Source of the DNA: Posidonia oceanica
Lineage: Eukaryota > Streptophyta > Magnoliopsida > Alismatales > Posidoniaceae
DNA: 64,000 bases
Direction: 5' to 3'
Assembly: GCA_037176725.1 (NCBI GenBank)
Contig: JAZBRS010000023.1
Coordinates: 27,523,001-27,587,000 of the forward strand
Positions 1-11,527 of this stretch are shown piece by piece. Under the pieces are notes generated by a model. It ran no database searches. It saw only the letters and a program-made list of their open reading frames with translations, and had not been told where the DNA came from. Made by a program: the position numbers and the translations under genes. Numbering within the stretch: the first letter of the stretch is position 1; each line of letters starts with the position of its first letter.

Positions 1-445
1 GGGAAAGCGGGACTGGTACCCTCCTCTACCCGTCACCCTGACAGACATGTTCATAGAGCTGGAAAATGCAAAAGCAATCGAACTTCCACCAGCCAGGCCA
101 GAAATGCCGCATAGTGACCAAAGCAAATTCTATCCCTTCCACAGAAGACATGGTCACAACATTGATTATTGCTGGACATTCAGGGACATAGTCTACGACA
201 TGGCAAATGCTGATGTATTCGAGTAGGATGTCCTAGTAAAGAGAGCCAAATAGAGGGAACAGATGGGAACGTCTCAGCAGATCTACAATGATCCCCTCCC
301 TAAACATCAAATCATGGCATTTATGGACGAACAACTCCCTAATTCGTTAACATCCAAAGACTGAGACAACCATGCAATGCCGGAAATAGACTGGGACAGC
401 CAAGCTGACAATGGGGAGATAATCTTAGATAATGACTGGGACAGC
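1..445 (+). pseudogene. Gag C-terminal remnant of old + strand Ty3/gypsy element X
   Basis: Reading the + strand in one frame gives a gag-tail-like peptide with FYPFHRRHGHNIDYC near 150-175. This is a Cys/His cluster of the kind found just before protease in plant gypsy gag proteins. The frame carries stops, for example after VFE near 225 and in the segment after 240. The reading continues past the solo LTR: DNDWDS before 446 joins CEVDEG after 3755, so the two pieces were once one element. The element's 5' end lies left of the window. The gypsy assignment is inferred from the zinc-knuckle-like motif and from the protease modules downstream. The lineage is uncertain. Confidence 0.6.
441..445. 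repeat. Left target-site duplication of solo LTR A (imperfect)
   Basis: ACAGC here matches ACTGC at 3756-3760 in four of five bases, as expected for an old 5-bp gypsy target duplication. Confidence 0.6.
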
Positions 446-3400
446 TGTAGTAATCTTGAAATTCGGATCGTCCATGCACGATGCCAAAGCTTGTGTGCAC
501 CGATCGGAACTAGGGTCACTATATGCGGGTGAATCCGAGGAGGAAACTCAACTCAAAAGACACTGAAAGCAGGGACGAAATCAAAGGGAAAAGAGAAGAA
601 AGGGAGTTGCCACCTAATTTTATTAAAACTGGAAAAAACTAGGAAAAACGGGTAAAGAAGATACATGGGAAGCAAAATGCAATTAGAAAGCATGCAAAAG
701 CAATGCAGATGCGCGACACAAGGTCGATGCGGCCTGGAGAAAGGTAAGGACTCCTGTTACGTGTAGGGAAGGTGTTAGGCACCCCCGACACGCCCGAGGA
801 ATCAGTCTTTCTAGGCATTCTTGCTCGCAAATGCAGGAATGTCGACAATTGCTTGCCTTTTACTGTACGCCCTAGGGCGATAGATGCAATGCATGCCTAA
901 TGCTTTAAATGCCTAAGTGCTTGAAAGCTATGCAGGGGGAAATAAATGTGCAACCTATAGGCTCAGCAATGCTGCTAAGGTTCCGAACGGGCAAGCCCTG
1001 GTTCTTAAGAACACCTAGGTAGTAAGCATCACTACCCTAGTGCAAATGCAGGTGATAAAGCAAAACTGCGATGAAAACCATGCAATGCAAGCAACATGCG
1101 AGGGATAAAGCAAAAGCGGGTGTGCGAAACGGTGCAAAGGCAAGTGATATGCAAAAGAAAACAAATGCGGCACGCAAAATGATGCAAATGCTAGCAGTAT
1201 GCAAATAAAACAAAGCAGGCACGCAAAATGATGCAAATGCAGGTGATATGCAAATAAAACAAATGCTGGCGTGCAAAATGATGCAAGCGAGCGACATGCA
1301 AAAGCGGCACAGAAATCGAGGCAAGTAATGCAAAAGCAGTAAGGAAATCGAGGCAAGCAATGCAAAAGCAGTGCGGAAATCGAGGCCAGCAAAGGGGGAC
1401 AATGGCCACTGACTGGCCTGCAGAGCCAGCCGCCAGCCATCTGGGCAGCCAGGCTGGTCGCCTGTAACACAGGCGGTAGCTCAAGTCGCCCTTAGAGGCG
1501 GCGGCCAGGCCCTACAGATCCCAGACAATGGCTTCATCGTCCCAGCGAGGCTAGCAAACGTGACTAAAACCCAAAAATGAATGCATGACAGTGCAGATGA
1601 CATGCTAAGGAAGAGAACCATGCAATCAGAAAACAAAACGGCCGTGACGCAAGGCGGCAAAACGGTGGTGAGGGGGGGCTGCCTAAAACAGGGCTGAGTC
1701 ACCGGTCAGAGGGGCGGCTATGCAAGCCGCCTCCCAGACAGGTGGCAGCCATGTTACAGACCACCCAAAACAGCAACTTCAACAAAGGAAAAACCTATGC
1801 AAATGATTTCGAAACATGCAATTGATTACATTAAATTAAAGATGGCATACTAGGGAGTGCATGCGTGCTAACAAATGCGAAAATGGATGCATGGGTCGCT
1901 AGTTACAGAGGTCCAAAGTCGGCCAGAAAAACTGCCGGAGTTTGCAGGTGAGTCACCGCCATCGATGGCGACTCAAGCTACAAACCCGTGTTCCAGACAG
2001 CCAACTTCTGGGCTAGATCTGGAACCCATGCGATGCGAAAAATTAAAACAAATGATGCAAACCTACAGAAGAACAAACCACAAATGCAATGGAACAAACA
2101 GCAAGCCAAACGGGAGTCTGGGCAACGAGGAACGCCGGCGCAAAGTTGGGGCCGATGGTCTGCTGAGTTGCAGTCAGTCGCCCCTTTGAGAGGTGGCTCG
2201 ACTGCAAACCAGTTGACCAGACAGCCAACTTTGGAGCCTAACCTTGCTCCCGACATACAAGCAAACAACCATTCAAACATGCAATCTTAAAGAGTAAACA
2301 TCCATGCATGCATAGCAAGAAACAGGAGGTGAAACGGTGGTCGGAGCTGCCGAGGAGGTCGGCCCAAAGTTGGGCCGATAGCAGTTGCATTCTGCAACTA
2401 GTTGCCGCATCGTGCGGCGGCTAGATCAGAAGCTCTTCGAGCTTCGCCGGCGATCTGCTACCTCCCCGCGGCACGAAACGAGTTGCTGATGGCTGGGGAA
2501 CGCCTGCGACATTCTTCCGGTCCTTGCCATACCTTTGGTTTGGCGAATGGTGGATCGGATCGGTCCACCCACTTACGCCCAACTTGCGCCGTTGTAGCCA
2601 CTAGATGCCAACCACTCTCACAGCCAGCGGCCCGGAGGCGAGGCTAGGAAGCATGTCGGACTCGGGGCGGAGGAGAGGAGATGCATGTCGGACGCGGAGA
2701 GGGGCCAACGCCCCTTTTCCAACCTCGCACGAGGTTCGCCGGAGACGCAAAGCCACCACAGCCGCTAGGGCAGCCGAGGGCACGAAAGAGGTCGCCGTCA
2801 CTGTGGCTGCGAGGGGAGGAGGTCCGGGAACGTTCCCAGACCCTTAGGAGGATTTTAGGATAGAGTTTGGTACCTTTGCGAGCTCGTCGAAGTTGCAAGT
2901 GCGGAAGTAGAGGACGTTGTGCCGCCGCGACTTCGGAGGCTGATGGCGGGCGGAGGGAGGTGCGAGGAAGCTGAAGGAGAGTTGGGTTCTACACTCTGGT
3001 TATCCAGGAACACATAGGAGCTCTCAGATCTTGCTTGCAGTCTCTGGATTGCAAATGCGGGGGGGTCAAACATGGCTGTCCACACTGGTTTTGTTCAGAA
3101 GGTAAGAGAATGGCAGAGGCGATGGGTGGTAGAGGTGGTGGCAGAAGGCGCTATGAGGGGCACGGGAGCCAAGGGCGGTTAGTGGCGGTGGCAGGGAGGA
3201 CGACGAAGTCGTCGATGGCAGGCGGTGGTAGCAGGAATCGATGGTGTGGCAGTGAGGAGCTGGGTCTGCGGGAAGCATGCCGGTGAGCGACGGTGACCGG
3301 TGGCAGGGAGTTACTCGCTTTGGCGCATAGTGCTTGGCCATAGCGGCGAGTAACTCCAGAGGGGACGGGCATGGAAGGCCGCGACGACAGGCGGTGGCCC

Positions 3401-3755
3401 ACGAGCAAGCTTGCTCAATTTGCAAATTTACAGTCGAGTCGCCCCTGCACCTGGCGCTTGAGCAAGTTGCTGCATAGATGGCGATAGGGTTAGTCGCTCC
3501 TAAACTTGGCGACACGACTCAGTCGCCTCTGCATGTGGCGACCAGATGTGCAAATCAGAGACCGGGCTGAAAATGGGCTTGGGCTTAGGTTAAAAGGCTT
3601 AAGTGAAGGAATGGAATTGGGTTTGAAAAGATAGGTGGTTTAGGTTTGGGTTAGGTTTGGGTTAGGTTTTGGGGGATGGACTCCGCAACGCCCTCCTCCG
3701 AGTCAACTTCCAGCAAACTTCCACCTACAATGCCTGTCAAAACGGGGTGTCTACA
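446..3755 (-). mobile_element. Solo LTR A, Tat/Ogre-type, 3.3 kb
   Basis: On the - strand this starts TGTAGACACC (end at 3755) and ends GATTACTACA (at 446), so it has TG...CA ends. The last 100 bases match the ends of the LTRs at 5487, 18344, 29469 and 44462. It contains the conserved LTR block (743-815) and the Cys/Gly-type minisatellite-like stretch (about 1060-1400). The flanks are imperfect 5-bp repeats and host element X reads through the junction. No internal region is attached on either side, so it is a solo LTR left by unequal recombination. Short ORFs inside on both strands are not genes. Near the 5' end of the LTR (3430-3545) lie several GTCGCC/GGCGAC short inverted motifs. Confidence 0.85.
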
Positions 3756-4635
3756 ACTGCGAGGTGGACGAGGGGCTAACAATGGAAGATCTCCTTAGCC
3801 GATTCAACCTCGCAGTAGTAGTGAAGGGACCACAGGATAATACGGAGGAAGAAGGCACTCTTACCAAAGTTCAGAAAGCCAATCAGCGATTTGAACAAGA
3901 AAATATCGTCTTCAAAGATTCTGAGCTTCCGTCTCACATAAGCAAGAGCTGCCGCTCATCATCACAGTGGGCATCAATGACCATGTGCTGTAAGGAGTAT
4001 TAGTCGAAACTGGAGTAAGCCGAAGCCTTAGTTCTCTCTCCACACTCCGGAGCTTACAGCTCAATGAAGATGAGCTCAACAAAATCCCCTTCATGTGCAC
4101 TGGTTTTGACTAGAATGAGAAACTGGCACTGGGGACAATACCTATGGAAATCACAGTGGGTCCTTTGACCAGTATCACTTCAATGATCATTATGAAAGAG
4201 GAAGTCCTAGAACCCCTCATTCTTGGGAGATCTTGGCTAGTAGAGGTTGGGGCTGTGGCATCTCCAGTTTACCAATTGCTAAAGTTCAAACACGAAGGAG
4301 CGGTCATTAGCATTCCTGCTAATCGTCAGGGGATTCTATGCACATTCAAAATGCCTGAGCCACAGATTGCAACCTTTTGGGGAAAGGAGGAATCACAACA
4401 TCTGCCGTGGAGAAAATCATCACTGTGGGCTCCCAAGCCGCTGTCACCATTGGTTTCCCCAATCTTCAGAACAGCTAGGCCACCGTCAAGTCAGTTGCCT
4501 GCCCTCAAAACTTCGGTATTTTAGAGCACTACTACTCCGTCATCCCCAATCTTCCAAGTACCAACAGAGCAACTAGCTAAAGCTACAAAGCCACCAGAGC
4601 TTGGCGGACCTGTACAAAAGGAGCCCATCTTCACT
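3756..4635 (+). pseudogene. Element X pol/PR region, first retropepsin-like module (degenerate)
   Basis: A frame through 3945-4524 reads LPLIITVGINDHVL, then a stop, then GVLVETGVS, and later EPLILGRSWLVEVGA and a KFKHEGAVISI-like strand. This is the layout of a retroviral-type aspartic protease: an N-terminal strand, a catalytic loop, and a late LGRxWL motif. The catalytic D-T-G is E-T-G here. At least two in-frame stops (about 3987 and 4114) and a frame change near 3940 show it is dead. A second, similar module follows at about 5010-5400. Assignment as a protease is from motif order, with no search possible. It is the direct continuation of the gag remnant at 1-445. Confidence 0.5.
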
Positions 4636-5486
4636 TTGCCATACAAGAAGGGAGCATCAGGTAGCCGGAGCAAAGAAAATGAGGTTGCTACACCCATCAC
4701 CAGAGGAGGGAGGCTATCAAACCGAATCATACCGCTAGTAGAGCAAGCAGAGCCAGTCAGACCTCAACGACCCAGGCCAGCAGAATATGACATCCTGGAG
4801 CAATTAAAGAAGACACAAGCCAGGATCTCAATTTATGATCTCATAAACAGCTCGATCCAACATCGGAAGACTCTGCAAGAAGTGCTAGAGAAGGCCCAAG
4901 TCACTCTAGATATGCCAGCAGAGGAACTCCATGTTATAGCTACAGCAGCCTTTTTAGAACCTATCATTACATTTGCTGATAGCGAATTGGCACCAATAGA
5001 GAGGAGAAAGGCACCATTAAATATAACTATTTCTATAAACAACCATTTAATTTCTGAAGTGCTCATAGACACTAGTGCATCGATGAACATTTGCTCTCTA
5101 AACACAATATGAGCCTTGGGCGTGAATGAGACCTCCTTGACCCCCATTGATATGACGATTGCCGAATAAGATGACAGTAAAAGAAAAGCACATGGCAAAT
5201 GGACCACAAAGATCGAGATAGGACCAACCCAGGTTCTAACCCAACTAATCGTCATAGATATGAATGTCCCATATCAGATCAACCTGGGGAGGCAGTGGCT
5301 GGACAGTTTAAGAGGAGTATCATCCCCCAGGCACCAATGTCTGAAATTCCCTCACAATGGGAAAATTATCAAGATAGCAAGGGACATACCGGGCAAAGAG
5401 GCAGAGGCCAATGTGATATAACTACCGCACTAGTTCAGTGTGCGAGAAAAGCCGACCCGTGCCGAGAAAGGGAAGAACATAGTATC
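4636..5486 (+). pseudogene. Element X pol region with second retropepsin module
   Basis: The 158-residue reading 4636-5112 contains a linker (QLKKTQARISIYDLI, similar to the pre-protease linker of H and D) and then LNITISINNHLISEVLIDTSASMNICSL. That is a retropepsin core with the active site IDTSAS where DTGAS is usual. After a stop at 5110 the same frame continues with ALGVNETSL, IEIGPTQVLTQLIV, INLGRQWLDSL and LKFPHNGKIIKI, the rest of a protease fold. It is broken at 5487 by the LTR of element H, so RT and the rest of X lie beyond H, outside the window. Decayed, not functional. Confidence 0.6.
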
Positions 5487-8202
5487 TATAGTAACCTTGA
5501 AAATCAGCGGGTCCATGCACGCTGCCAAAGCTCGTGTGCACCAGTTGAGATTAGGTTGCTATTAGCAGTTGGTTCCGAGGAGGGATTTCGACTCGAAAAC
5601 ACCGAAAAACAGAGGCAAACGCAAAAGAAAAGTAAAATAAAAGAAAGGGAGTCGACACTTAATTTATTAAATCGGGAAAACTAGGAAAACCATGTAAAGA
5701 ACATGCAAGGAAAATGTATGCGTTTCGAAAGCATGCAGAATCCAATGTAAATGGATGACACAAAGTCAATACGGTCCAGAGAAAGGGCAAGGACTCCTAT
5801 TACGCATAGGAAAGGTGTTAGGCACCCCCGACACGCCCGAGGAATTAGTCTTTCTAACTGATCCGCTACAGTGTGGCAAAATGTTGGCAAATGAATGTCG
5901 GTTTATATGCGCCCTAGGGCGGTATGCAAGATGTAATTTTATAAACCAATGCAAAGCTTAGCAAACCTTGTTTAAAGGCAAATAAGTGAAATCAAGATGT
6001 TGTAAAAGGCGATAACAACTAGGAAAGCAAACTAAAAAAAAGGCGTAGAAGAAAACATGCGAGAAGCGGCAAAGATGGCAGTTCAGCGCTCTGTCTGGAT
6101 CAAGGAATGGTCACCAGTCCGGCAGGCGTCTGTGCTGGTCACCAGTGAGGCAGGCAGTAGACCAGCTCCCCACACAGCAGTAGCTGCTACCACGATCGAG
6201 GCGTAAACCGATGCAAAAAGGAAAATAAAAACTTGGAAATCAAAGATGGCATGCTGGAAAACAAGATCTGCATGTAAACGAGGCCGGAAAGCCAAAACGG
6301 GTGTCGGAAAATCAGAGGCTAGCTCACTGCTCGAACTGTCGGTTGGGTCGTCGGTCAGGGCAACAACCAGTCCAGCCGCCTCACATAGGGGCGTCGAGGC
6401 TGGTCGCCGTTACACCAGGCGGCTCCACTGCTGACAGTCCTCTTGAGCAGAGGCCTTCATCACCGGTGACAGGCAAGATAGACATGATAAAACTTGAATA
6501 AACTTCGCGGAGCTAAAGCTGGCTCAATGCGGAAGAAAAACATACATTCAGATCGTAAAATGGTTGTGTGAGTCCCGAGATACAATGGTCGGAAGTTGGC
6601 TGGTGAACTGATTGGAGTTGCAGTCGAGTCGTCGGTCAAGCCGGCGACTGGCCTGCAACTTCGGTAGTTCAAACTACCAAGTTTGAGGCCGGATCTGGAA
6701 CTCACGAGCTAGCTAAATAGAAATCCATCCACATAGGCATACAGAGCATTCATCCATGATTACATAGGAACAAAAACCACAAGAAACAGATGAGTGGGTC
6801 ACAAGATATCACGGCCAGAAGTTGGCTGGAAGACTGGCCCGAGTTGCAAGTCAGTTGCCGGTCAAACCGGCAGCATGACTGCAATTCAAGTGTCCTGCAC
6901 AGCCAACTTCATGACTAGATCTTGGACTCACAAGATAGCAAAATGATAAACTATTTACGCAGGTATATAGACCATTAAACAGAGATTAAAAGCATATATT
7001 GAACAAGCAAAATGGGACTTTGAGGTGGCCGGAGCAATGCCTCAAAGTCGGGCCGATAGGCTGGCTGTGTTGCAGGTCAGTCACCGGCCACGCCAGCGCC
7101 TGACTTGGCAGTCCGATGGCCAGACTTCAATGCCAGAATTCGCCATGGTAGCGAAACCTAAACAGCCGGCGAGGGTTGGGGAAGCTTGCCGACGCTTCTA
7201 GGAACCCAACCACGCTCCACGGTAGCTATGCGGGAAGAAAGGGGAGAGGTCCGGGAAGCTTCCCGAACCCTTAGATGGGTAATGCACCTAGGGACTAACC
7301 TGTTGTGGCGTCGCTGAAGTTGGCGGGCTGCGACCGGAGTTCTCGTTGACGTTGGGGAAGAAGGTGCGGAGCGACGCGGCGAATGCTCGGGAAGGCTTGG
7401 GATCGCATGAGGATGACTGGGGGAGGCTCTCTGAACACTCAATTGCACTTGGGAAGCAAAGGAGGAGGAGAGGGGAGTTCAAGAGTGGTGAACGGTGGTT
7501 GGGTTTAGGCGGCAAGGAGGGGTTTTGTTCGGTTGTGGAGTTTTCGCGCACGAGGGCAAGAAAGGCTGACAAGCACAGAGGCGGGGTAGTGAGAGTTCAT
7601 GAGAGAGCTGGGTAGGTGAAGGATGGGAAGGCTGGCAGGTGAAGGACGAGAGGTCGGAGGTGGCAAGACGCAGGGTCGGAGGTGGCCATGGCAGGCGTGC
7701 TCCAGAGTTGGGTGGCTAGAGATGCCGTGCACGGGAGCAAGTGCAGAGAGACTAGCGTGGTAGGTGAGGGAGGTGGCATGCGCGGCACAGCGCTGGTCAG
7801 CAAGGGGCTGGCCGGATACGTCCAAACGAACGTACGGCAGGATCTTGGACAGTCTGCAGATTTACAGTCCAGTCGCCCTAGTGCTTGGCGTTTGACTTAG
7901 TCGCCCCTAGTCCTGGCGACAGAAGTCAGTCGCCTGTGCATGTGGCGACTAGACGTGTAACTCAGTAGACCGGGCTAAAAATGGGCTTGGGCTTGGTTGG
8001 AAGGTTAAGTTAGGTTTTGGAAATGGGAAATGAGTTGTTTTGGGTTTATTTTGGGTTGGATTGGGTTGGATATTGGATTGGGTTTGGGAATTTAAATTGG
8101 GTTGTTTTAGGTAGGGTTCTGAAATTGGATTGTGCCACACCTTCTTCTGAGCCAACTTCCAGGAATTCTCTAGCAAAAGCCTGTCAAAATGGAGTATCTA
8201 CA
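5487..8202 (-). repeat. 3' LTR of element H (2.7 kb)
   Basis: The - strand start is TGTAGATACTCC at 8202, directly after a polypurine tract. The other end at 5487 aligns with the terminal TACTACA of the other LTRs but has decayed to TACTATA. The conserved LTR stem-loop block is at 5787-5857. Short GTCGCC/GGCGAC motifs occur at 7865-7955, near the 5' end of the LTR. It lies in element X; the partner target duplication is outside the window (5 bp on the left is GTATC). Confidence 0.8.
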
Positions 8203-8221
8203 GATGCCCCTCCCTAAGCGA
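8203..8221 (-). other. Polypurine tract (plus-strand primer) of H
   Basis: On the - strand this reads as a purine-rich AGGGAGGGGCATC-like tract ending directly at the LTR TG. The same tract occurs next to the LTRs at 26146 and 51763. Confidence 0.75.
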
Positions 8222-8744
8222 GGTCAAGCGTAGCGAGACCGTGGCTCAGGGGTGACAAGACACCCCATCCTACACTGACAAGAGCACAAATTGTTATCGA
8301 CGTGAGTCACTTATTCGGCGGATGCACCAAAAGTCGCGACCCGTTGCCGCAATGCAACATGCAGTTGCAGATGTAAATGCTGATGCGATGCAATGCATGC
8401 CAATGCAATTAGTCTAGCATGCAATGCTACAAATGAAGAAGCACAGAGTTGATGCAAAACGATGCTTAAGAAAATGCCGTGATGCATTGCGAGGATTTGG
8501 CGGTTAGTCCAAATTTGTGCAAGAGGGACGCCGGACAAGAGTGACGGACTTGTCATACGGGCGGTGAGGTTTGAGCCCAGAGAGGGGGAGAGAGATGGCC
8601 TGTCCCGGTCCAAGGGAGCAAGCAAAGTAGCTAGGGCTGCGCAAGAAAGGGGGGCAAAAACTGAGAATTGCGAGAGGAGAGGGACGTCTTCTCCTGTCGG
8701 GAAGGTATGCGGGACTTCATCTGTCTGGAACAAAGTCACGCGGA
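8222..8744 (-). other. H 3' UTR, conserved pre-PPT segment
   Basis: Non-coding. It shares a GACAAGACACCCC segment (about 8254-8267) and ACTTATTCGGC..GATGCACC (about 8308-8328) with the same place in D (51800-51890) and, in opposite orientation, in T (26015-26145). GGGGTG acaaga CACCCC near 8249-8266 can form a 6-bp hairpin. No gene is seen. Confidence 0.55.
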
Positions 8745-9830
8745 GAATGTGATAAGTTTTCGGACTTATCAGCTAGGGGTGATGAGTTTCGGATCATCAG
8801 CCGGTAAGCGATGGTTACGAATCATCAGTCGGAAAGTGATGGTTATGGATCATCAACCGGAAAGTGATGGTTACGGATCATCAGCCGGAAAGGTGATAGT
8901 TACTAGATATCAGCCGAAAGGGTGATAGTTACTGGATATCAGCTGAAAGCGGATGGTTACGAATCATCAATCGGAAAGTGATGGATACGGATCATCAGCC
9001 GGAAAGGTGATAGTTACTGGATATCAGCCGAAAGGTGATGGTTACGGATCATCAGTCGGAAAGGTGATAGTTACTGGATATCAGTCGAAAGGGTGATAGT
9101 TACTGGATATCAGCCCAAAGGCGATGGTTATTGATCATCAGCCGGAAAGGTGATAGTTACTAGATACCAACTGAAAGGGTGATAGTTACTGGATATTAGC
9201 CGAAAGGGTGCAATTGCAGAGGTGATGAGTTGCGAATCATCAGCCGGAAAGTGATTGTTTGATTGATTCGATTGATTTGATGGTTACGGAACATCAGTCG
9301 GAAAGGTGATTGTTGATTGATTGGATTGATTTGAGGGTTACGGAACATCAGCCGGAAAGTGATGGTTACGGATCATCAGCTGGAAAGCGATGGTTACGGA
9401 TCATCAGTCGAGAAGTGATTATTGATTGATTTGATGGTTACAGAACATCAGCCAGAGAGTGATGGTTACGGATCATCAGCCGGAAAGCGATGATTACGGA
9501 TCATCAGCTGGAAAGTGATTGTTGATTGATTTGATGGTTACGGAACATCAACCGGAAATTGGTTGTTGATTGATTTGATGGTTACGAAACATCAGCCAGA
9601 AAGTGATGGTTACGGATCATTAGTCGGAAAGCGATGGTTACGGATCATCAGTCAGAAAGTGATTGTTGATTGATTTGATTGTTACAGAACATCAGCCAGA
9701 AAGTGATGGTTACAGATCATCAGCCAGAAAGCGATGGTTACGGATCATCAGCCGGAAAGTGATGGTTATGGATCATCAGCCGGAAAGTGATAGCAGGTGA
9801 TAAGATATCGGACTCATCGACCGGAAGTAG
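8745..9830 (-). repeat. Tandem-repeat array in the 3' UTR of H
   Basis: About 35-40 imperfect units on the + strand are built on GATGGTTACGGATCATCAGC followed by CGGAAAGT. Variants include GTGATAGTTACTGGATATCAG and insertions of (GATT)n-like spacers such as TGTTGATTGATTTGATGG. The unit is about 27-28 bp, sometimes merged with spacers into about 45-60 bp. The array lies between the PPT and the extra ORF. Tandem arrays in the 3' UTR are known for Tat/Ogre elements and can seed satellites. Confidence 0.85.
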
Positions 9831-9880
9831 ATGGGAACCTGTGACATCTAGGTATGTCGACGGGGAAAGATGGGGGAGTT

Positions 9881-9957
9881 GATACCATAGGGCAGCTAAA
9901 AAAGATGCCCCTGGTATCAAGATGATACCAGGGGACAGCGGAAGCGCCCTTGGCATA
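9881..9957 (-). other. Conserved hairpin module in 3' UTR of H
   Basis: CCCCTGGTATC (9908-9918), a 5-nt loop and GATACCAGGGG (9924-9934) form a perfect 11-bp stem. It is flanked by GATACCATAGGG (9881) and CCCTTGGCAT (about 9947), which can pair in part as an outer stem. D has two copies of this module (53915-53990 and 54423-54497), one of them with a compensatory base pair. Confidence 0.75.
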
Positions 9958-10324
9958 GAAAAACGAAGGATATGGACAAAATTGATGCGTTTGTCAAGCG
10001 AGTAGTTAAGGGTACCATCCCGAAGGAAGATTCGGGTGAGAGTGCGCGGTAGCTTTGCTTTATTTGACGGCGCAGGTCTGCAGAGATTCTAGCATTTGGA
10101 TTGATTGTAGAGGACTTTCCTACATCATTTTGGTAGCAAGTTTGGCTAGGGGCCCTGCGGTATGACTGGCAAGATGATAATATGCATGCACTGAGTAGTC
10201 TTGAAACCCTAGCAGATGGAACAAAATATCTTTGTATTGATTAGGCATTAATTACATGCCTGTGGTAGGCCAAAAGATACAGCATAACTCAAAGAAAAGC
10301 TAAACAAGCAGCTGCACAAATGCC

Positions 10325-11527
10325 CTAGCTGGTTCGGACCTTCTTCGATCTCTTGGAGTCAGGGAACAAGGGGGCGCTAGGTGGGATCTCGTTGATGGGC
10401 CAGAGTCCCTGCACCTCGGTCATGTACTCAGGAGTGCAGCCTGAGCCTCTTACAGCTGCGATGTCCGTCGATCGCACTCCATGTTGCATTAGGTTGGCTA
10501 GCTCTTTTGTTGCAGCAGTTGAACTGAGGGGATATGTCTGGAGAAGCCTGGGCACTGTGCTGTCAATGAAGGCACCCTGCCGGAAGTCGAACTGTCACAT
10601 GACTCTGATAGGGTGGTATTCCACACCCGTAGTGAATCTTGGCAGCACAACAAGTCGCATGTCGTGGGTGCCAAAGAAGACAGTGAACTGCTCAACCGCA
10701 GATGGGATGATACACTAGGTTACTACATCATCCGTCAACTCTGATAGCTTCTCGTACTCCTCCTTGACGCTCTTGGTTGTCTTGGCATGGCCGCTGTTGT
10801 AGTAGGCTTCAAAAGCATGCGCCTGGGGGCGCAGAAGGTCCATCTCTAGGTGAGTGGCTAGCTAGATCTGCACGAGTGCTCCGCAGCCGTGGAAGTGGCG
10901 GCAGTGGTGCGAGATGCGGTCCAGCCCGCGATACGTCTCTGCTAGGACGACTGGTGCCAAGTCCATCTGCCTAGTCACCACAGCAAGTGCGATTTCGACG
11001 ATCACGATGGCCACTGTCATCCAAGCATGAGTAAAGATCAGCTTGCGTAGAAAGCGGGTGACAAATCCCTAGAGCCACAGCTCGTCTCCGAGTTGAGCAT
11101 GCTTTCCCAAAGTTTCATCAAAGTATGCAAGGCGGAGCATGGGCGTGGGCCTGCTGGTGCAGATCAGTTTTTGCTGGTAGCCTTGGGTAGAGAGCTCAGT
11201 CAGCTGGCTCAAGACTGCGATGTATCTGTCGCACCTCATGAAGATAGGCGGTCCCATGATCTTGGAGAAGCCGCAGATCCGACGCACTTCCTCTAGTGTA
11301 GGTGTCAGCTCTGTTCTGTCGAAGCGGAAGACATGGTGCGCCGGCTTCCAGAACCTTGCAGTGGCACAGAGAAGATGTCGGCTCACTTCAACGTTAGCGG
11401 CCTTCAGAAGTTTGGTTGGAATTCCCCATAGGCACAGCTTTTCACAGTCATCTTTGGTGAGCTTGCCGATCCATTCTCGCAAGATGTCGGAGCAATGCAT
11501 CGGGGTCACTAGAGTAGGGAAACCCAT
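10325..11527 (-). pseudogene. Extra ORF of H, DUF7745/plant-mobile-domain-like (broken)
   Basis: This reads from ATG at 11527 to a stop at 10325, about 400 codons, on the same strand as pol and downstream of integrase. Recognisable pieces are MGFPTL, LWGIPTKLLKAA, ARFWKPAHHVFRF, ELTPTLEEVRRICGF, LAETYRGLDRISHHC and HFHGCGAL. The pattern of FW.PA, a P-T-x-E-E motif, an LAET..L motif and a Q-L-x-x-W-like motif fits the DUF7745 (aminotransferase-like/plant mobile domain) family as I know it. No search was possible. In-frame stops at 11069-11071 (after ELWL) and 10862-10864, and more after 10750, inactivate it. The D copy at 54973-56173 is about 84% identical over the first 80 residues by eye. 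It is not one of the standard retroelement enzymes. Confidence 0.7.

Noticed and set aside
8745..9830. CRISPR-like array
   Set aside because: Spacers are not unique and units are imperfect and contiguous. This is a plant genome with retrotransposon context, so it is a 3' UTR tandem repeat.
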